Notes under the pieces: model-generated | Told to the model about the DNA's origin: nothing | Databases searched by the model: none | The model's input: only the letters and a program-made list of their open reading frames with translations | NCBI RefSeq assembly: GCF_008629685.1 | Contig: NZ_VWSF01000018.1 | Location: forward strand, 62,001-126,000 | DNA from: Adhaeribacter rhizoryzae | GTDB lineage: Bacteria > Bacteroidota > Bacteroidia > Cytophagales > Hymenobacteraceae | Direction: 5' to 3' | DNA length: 64,000 bases | Translations under genes and position numbers: made by a program | Shown: in pieces, positions 63,655 through 64,000 of the stretch | Layout of the letters: each line of letters begins with the position of its first letter | How positions within the stretch are numbered: the first letter of the stretch is position 1

Positions 63655-64000
63655 ATGCGCTCGCACGAAATAGATTACCGCATTATGGGCAACGACATCC
63701 AGGTGCTGGAAGTAGAATTAGACCAAAACGAAACGGTTATAGCCGAAGCCGGCGCTATGGTGTACATGGAAGACGGCATTACTTTTGAAACCAAAATGGG
63801 CGATGGCTCCGAACCGGAGCAAGGCTTTTTAGGCAAAATATTTTCGGCGGGCTCGCGCCTGCTTACCGGCGAATCTTTATTTATGACGCACTTTACTCAC
63901 CGCGGCCGCAATATTAAAAGCCGGGTTGCTTTTTCGGCACCTTACCCCGGCACCATTATGCCCGTAGATTTAAGCCAGATACCCGCCGGACTGATTGTGC
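63655..64000 (+). CDS. TIGR00266/AIM24 family protein (3' end missing)
   Basis: The reading frame opens at ATG 63655 and runs off the right edge; 115 residues are visible. [39 protein letters not shown] and [11 protein letters not shown] are typical of the AIM24/TIGR00266 family, beta-rich trimeric proteins of unknown function. The N-terminal layout is complete and no defect is visible. Confidence 0.85.
   Translation, partial: MRSHEIDYRIMGNDIQVLEVELDQNETVIAEAGAMVYMEDGITFETKMGDGSEPEQGFLGKIFSAGSRLLTGESLFMTHFTHRGRNIKSRVAFSAPYPGTIMPVDLSQIPAGLIV

Noticed and set aside
1-64000. tRNA, rRNA or CRISPR elements
   Set aside because: Intergenic regions were read on both strands; no cloverleaf with a TTCRA loop, no rRNA-like stretch and no regularly spaced repeats of 24-40 bp were seen.

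Overview
The window looks like chromosomal DNA of a Bacteroidota bacterium of the order Cytophagales (Hymenobacteraceae-like, possibly an Adhaeribacter relative; the genus is a guess). The grounds are two SusC/SusD pairs, TAnnTTTG-type promoters, a bacteroidete-type PcrB, DUF4270 and DUF4468 proteins, and a core cluster panC / starch-synthase-like / DUF4270 / glmS. I see no rRNA, tRNA, CRISPR array or prophage.

Left part (1-11 kb): the end of a TIM-barrel sugar isomerase gene followed by a Gfo/Idh/MocA sugar dehydrogenase, then a secreted seven-repeat VCBS propeller, then an IS200/RAYT-like Y1 transposase sitting among REP-like palindromes. A 927-residue lipoprotein with a propeller and a planctomycete-type cytochrome c domain lies on the minus strand. 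An RbsABC-type sugar ABC importer follows; its binding-protein gene is separated from the other two by a heptamer repeat and a palindromic repeat.

Central part (11.6-40.1 kb): a large accessory locus of exported redox proteins and glycan-type outer-membrane importers. In order: PSCyt1/DUF1549/DUF1553 cytochrome, DUF1501, a DUF2231 membrane cytochrome with LRR, SusC, SusD, a fused DUF2231/PSCyt1/DUF1549/DUF1553 cytochrome, Tat-exported DUF1501, Tat-exported NHL propeller, DUF4468, a second SusC, a second SusD, an SGNH/propeller/HEAT/cytochrome c lipoprotein, a ThuA-domain lipoprotein and a D-tagatose-3-epimerase-like isomerase. No glycoside hydrolase is present in this block. Together with the Gfo/Idh enzyme and two isomerases, the parts suggest uptake and oxidative processing of a sugar or glycoside outside the cytoplasm, with electrons passed through c-type haems; this is inference.

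The most notable non-coding signal is a composite promoter found four times (6884-6928 minus, 17985-18028, 23234-23278, 29962-30006): two CAGGAYA half-sites exactly 10 bp apart, then exactly 20 bp, then TAnnTTA. It precedes the 927-residue cytochrome, both SusC genes and the fused DUF2231 cytochrome, which argues for one shared regulator.

Right part (40.2-64 kb): mostly ordinary housekeeping and small membrane genes. These are a tandem pair of small paralogues, a cyclase-family lipoprotein, a beta-helix protein without a visible signal peptide, an isoaspartyl peptidase, a J-domain/TPR protein, a holin-like/hypothetical/pcrB operon, an AraC regulator, an acyl-CoA dehydrogenase, the operon panC-panD-flippase-rfaE2-metallopeptidase, the starch-synthase-like/DUF4270/glmS run, a degenerate 3-hydroxyacyl-CoA dehydrogenase, RidA, a YihY/BrkB membrane protein, gltX, an acidic small protein and the start of an AIM24/TIGR00266 gene. 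Several intergenic gaps hold clear bidirectional hairpin terminators, and three hold related long palindromes.
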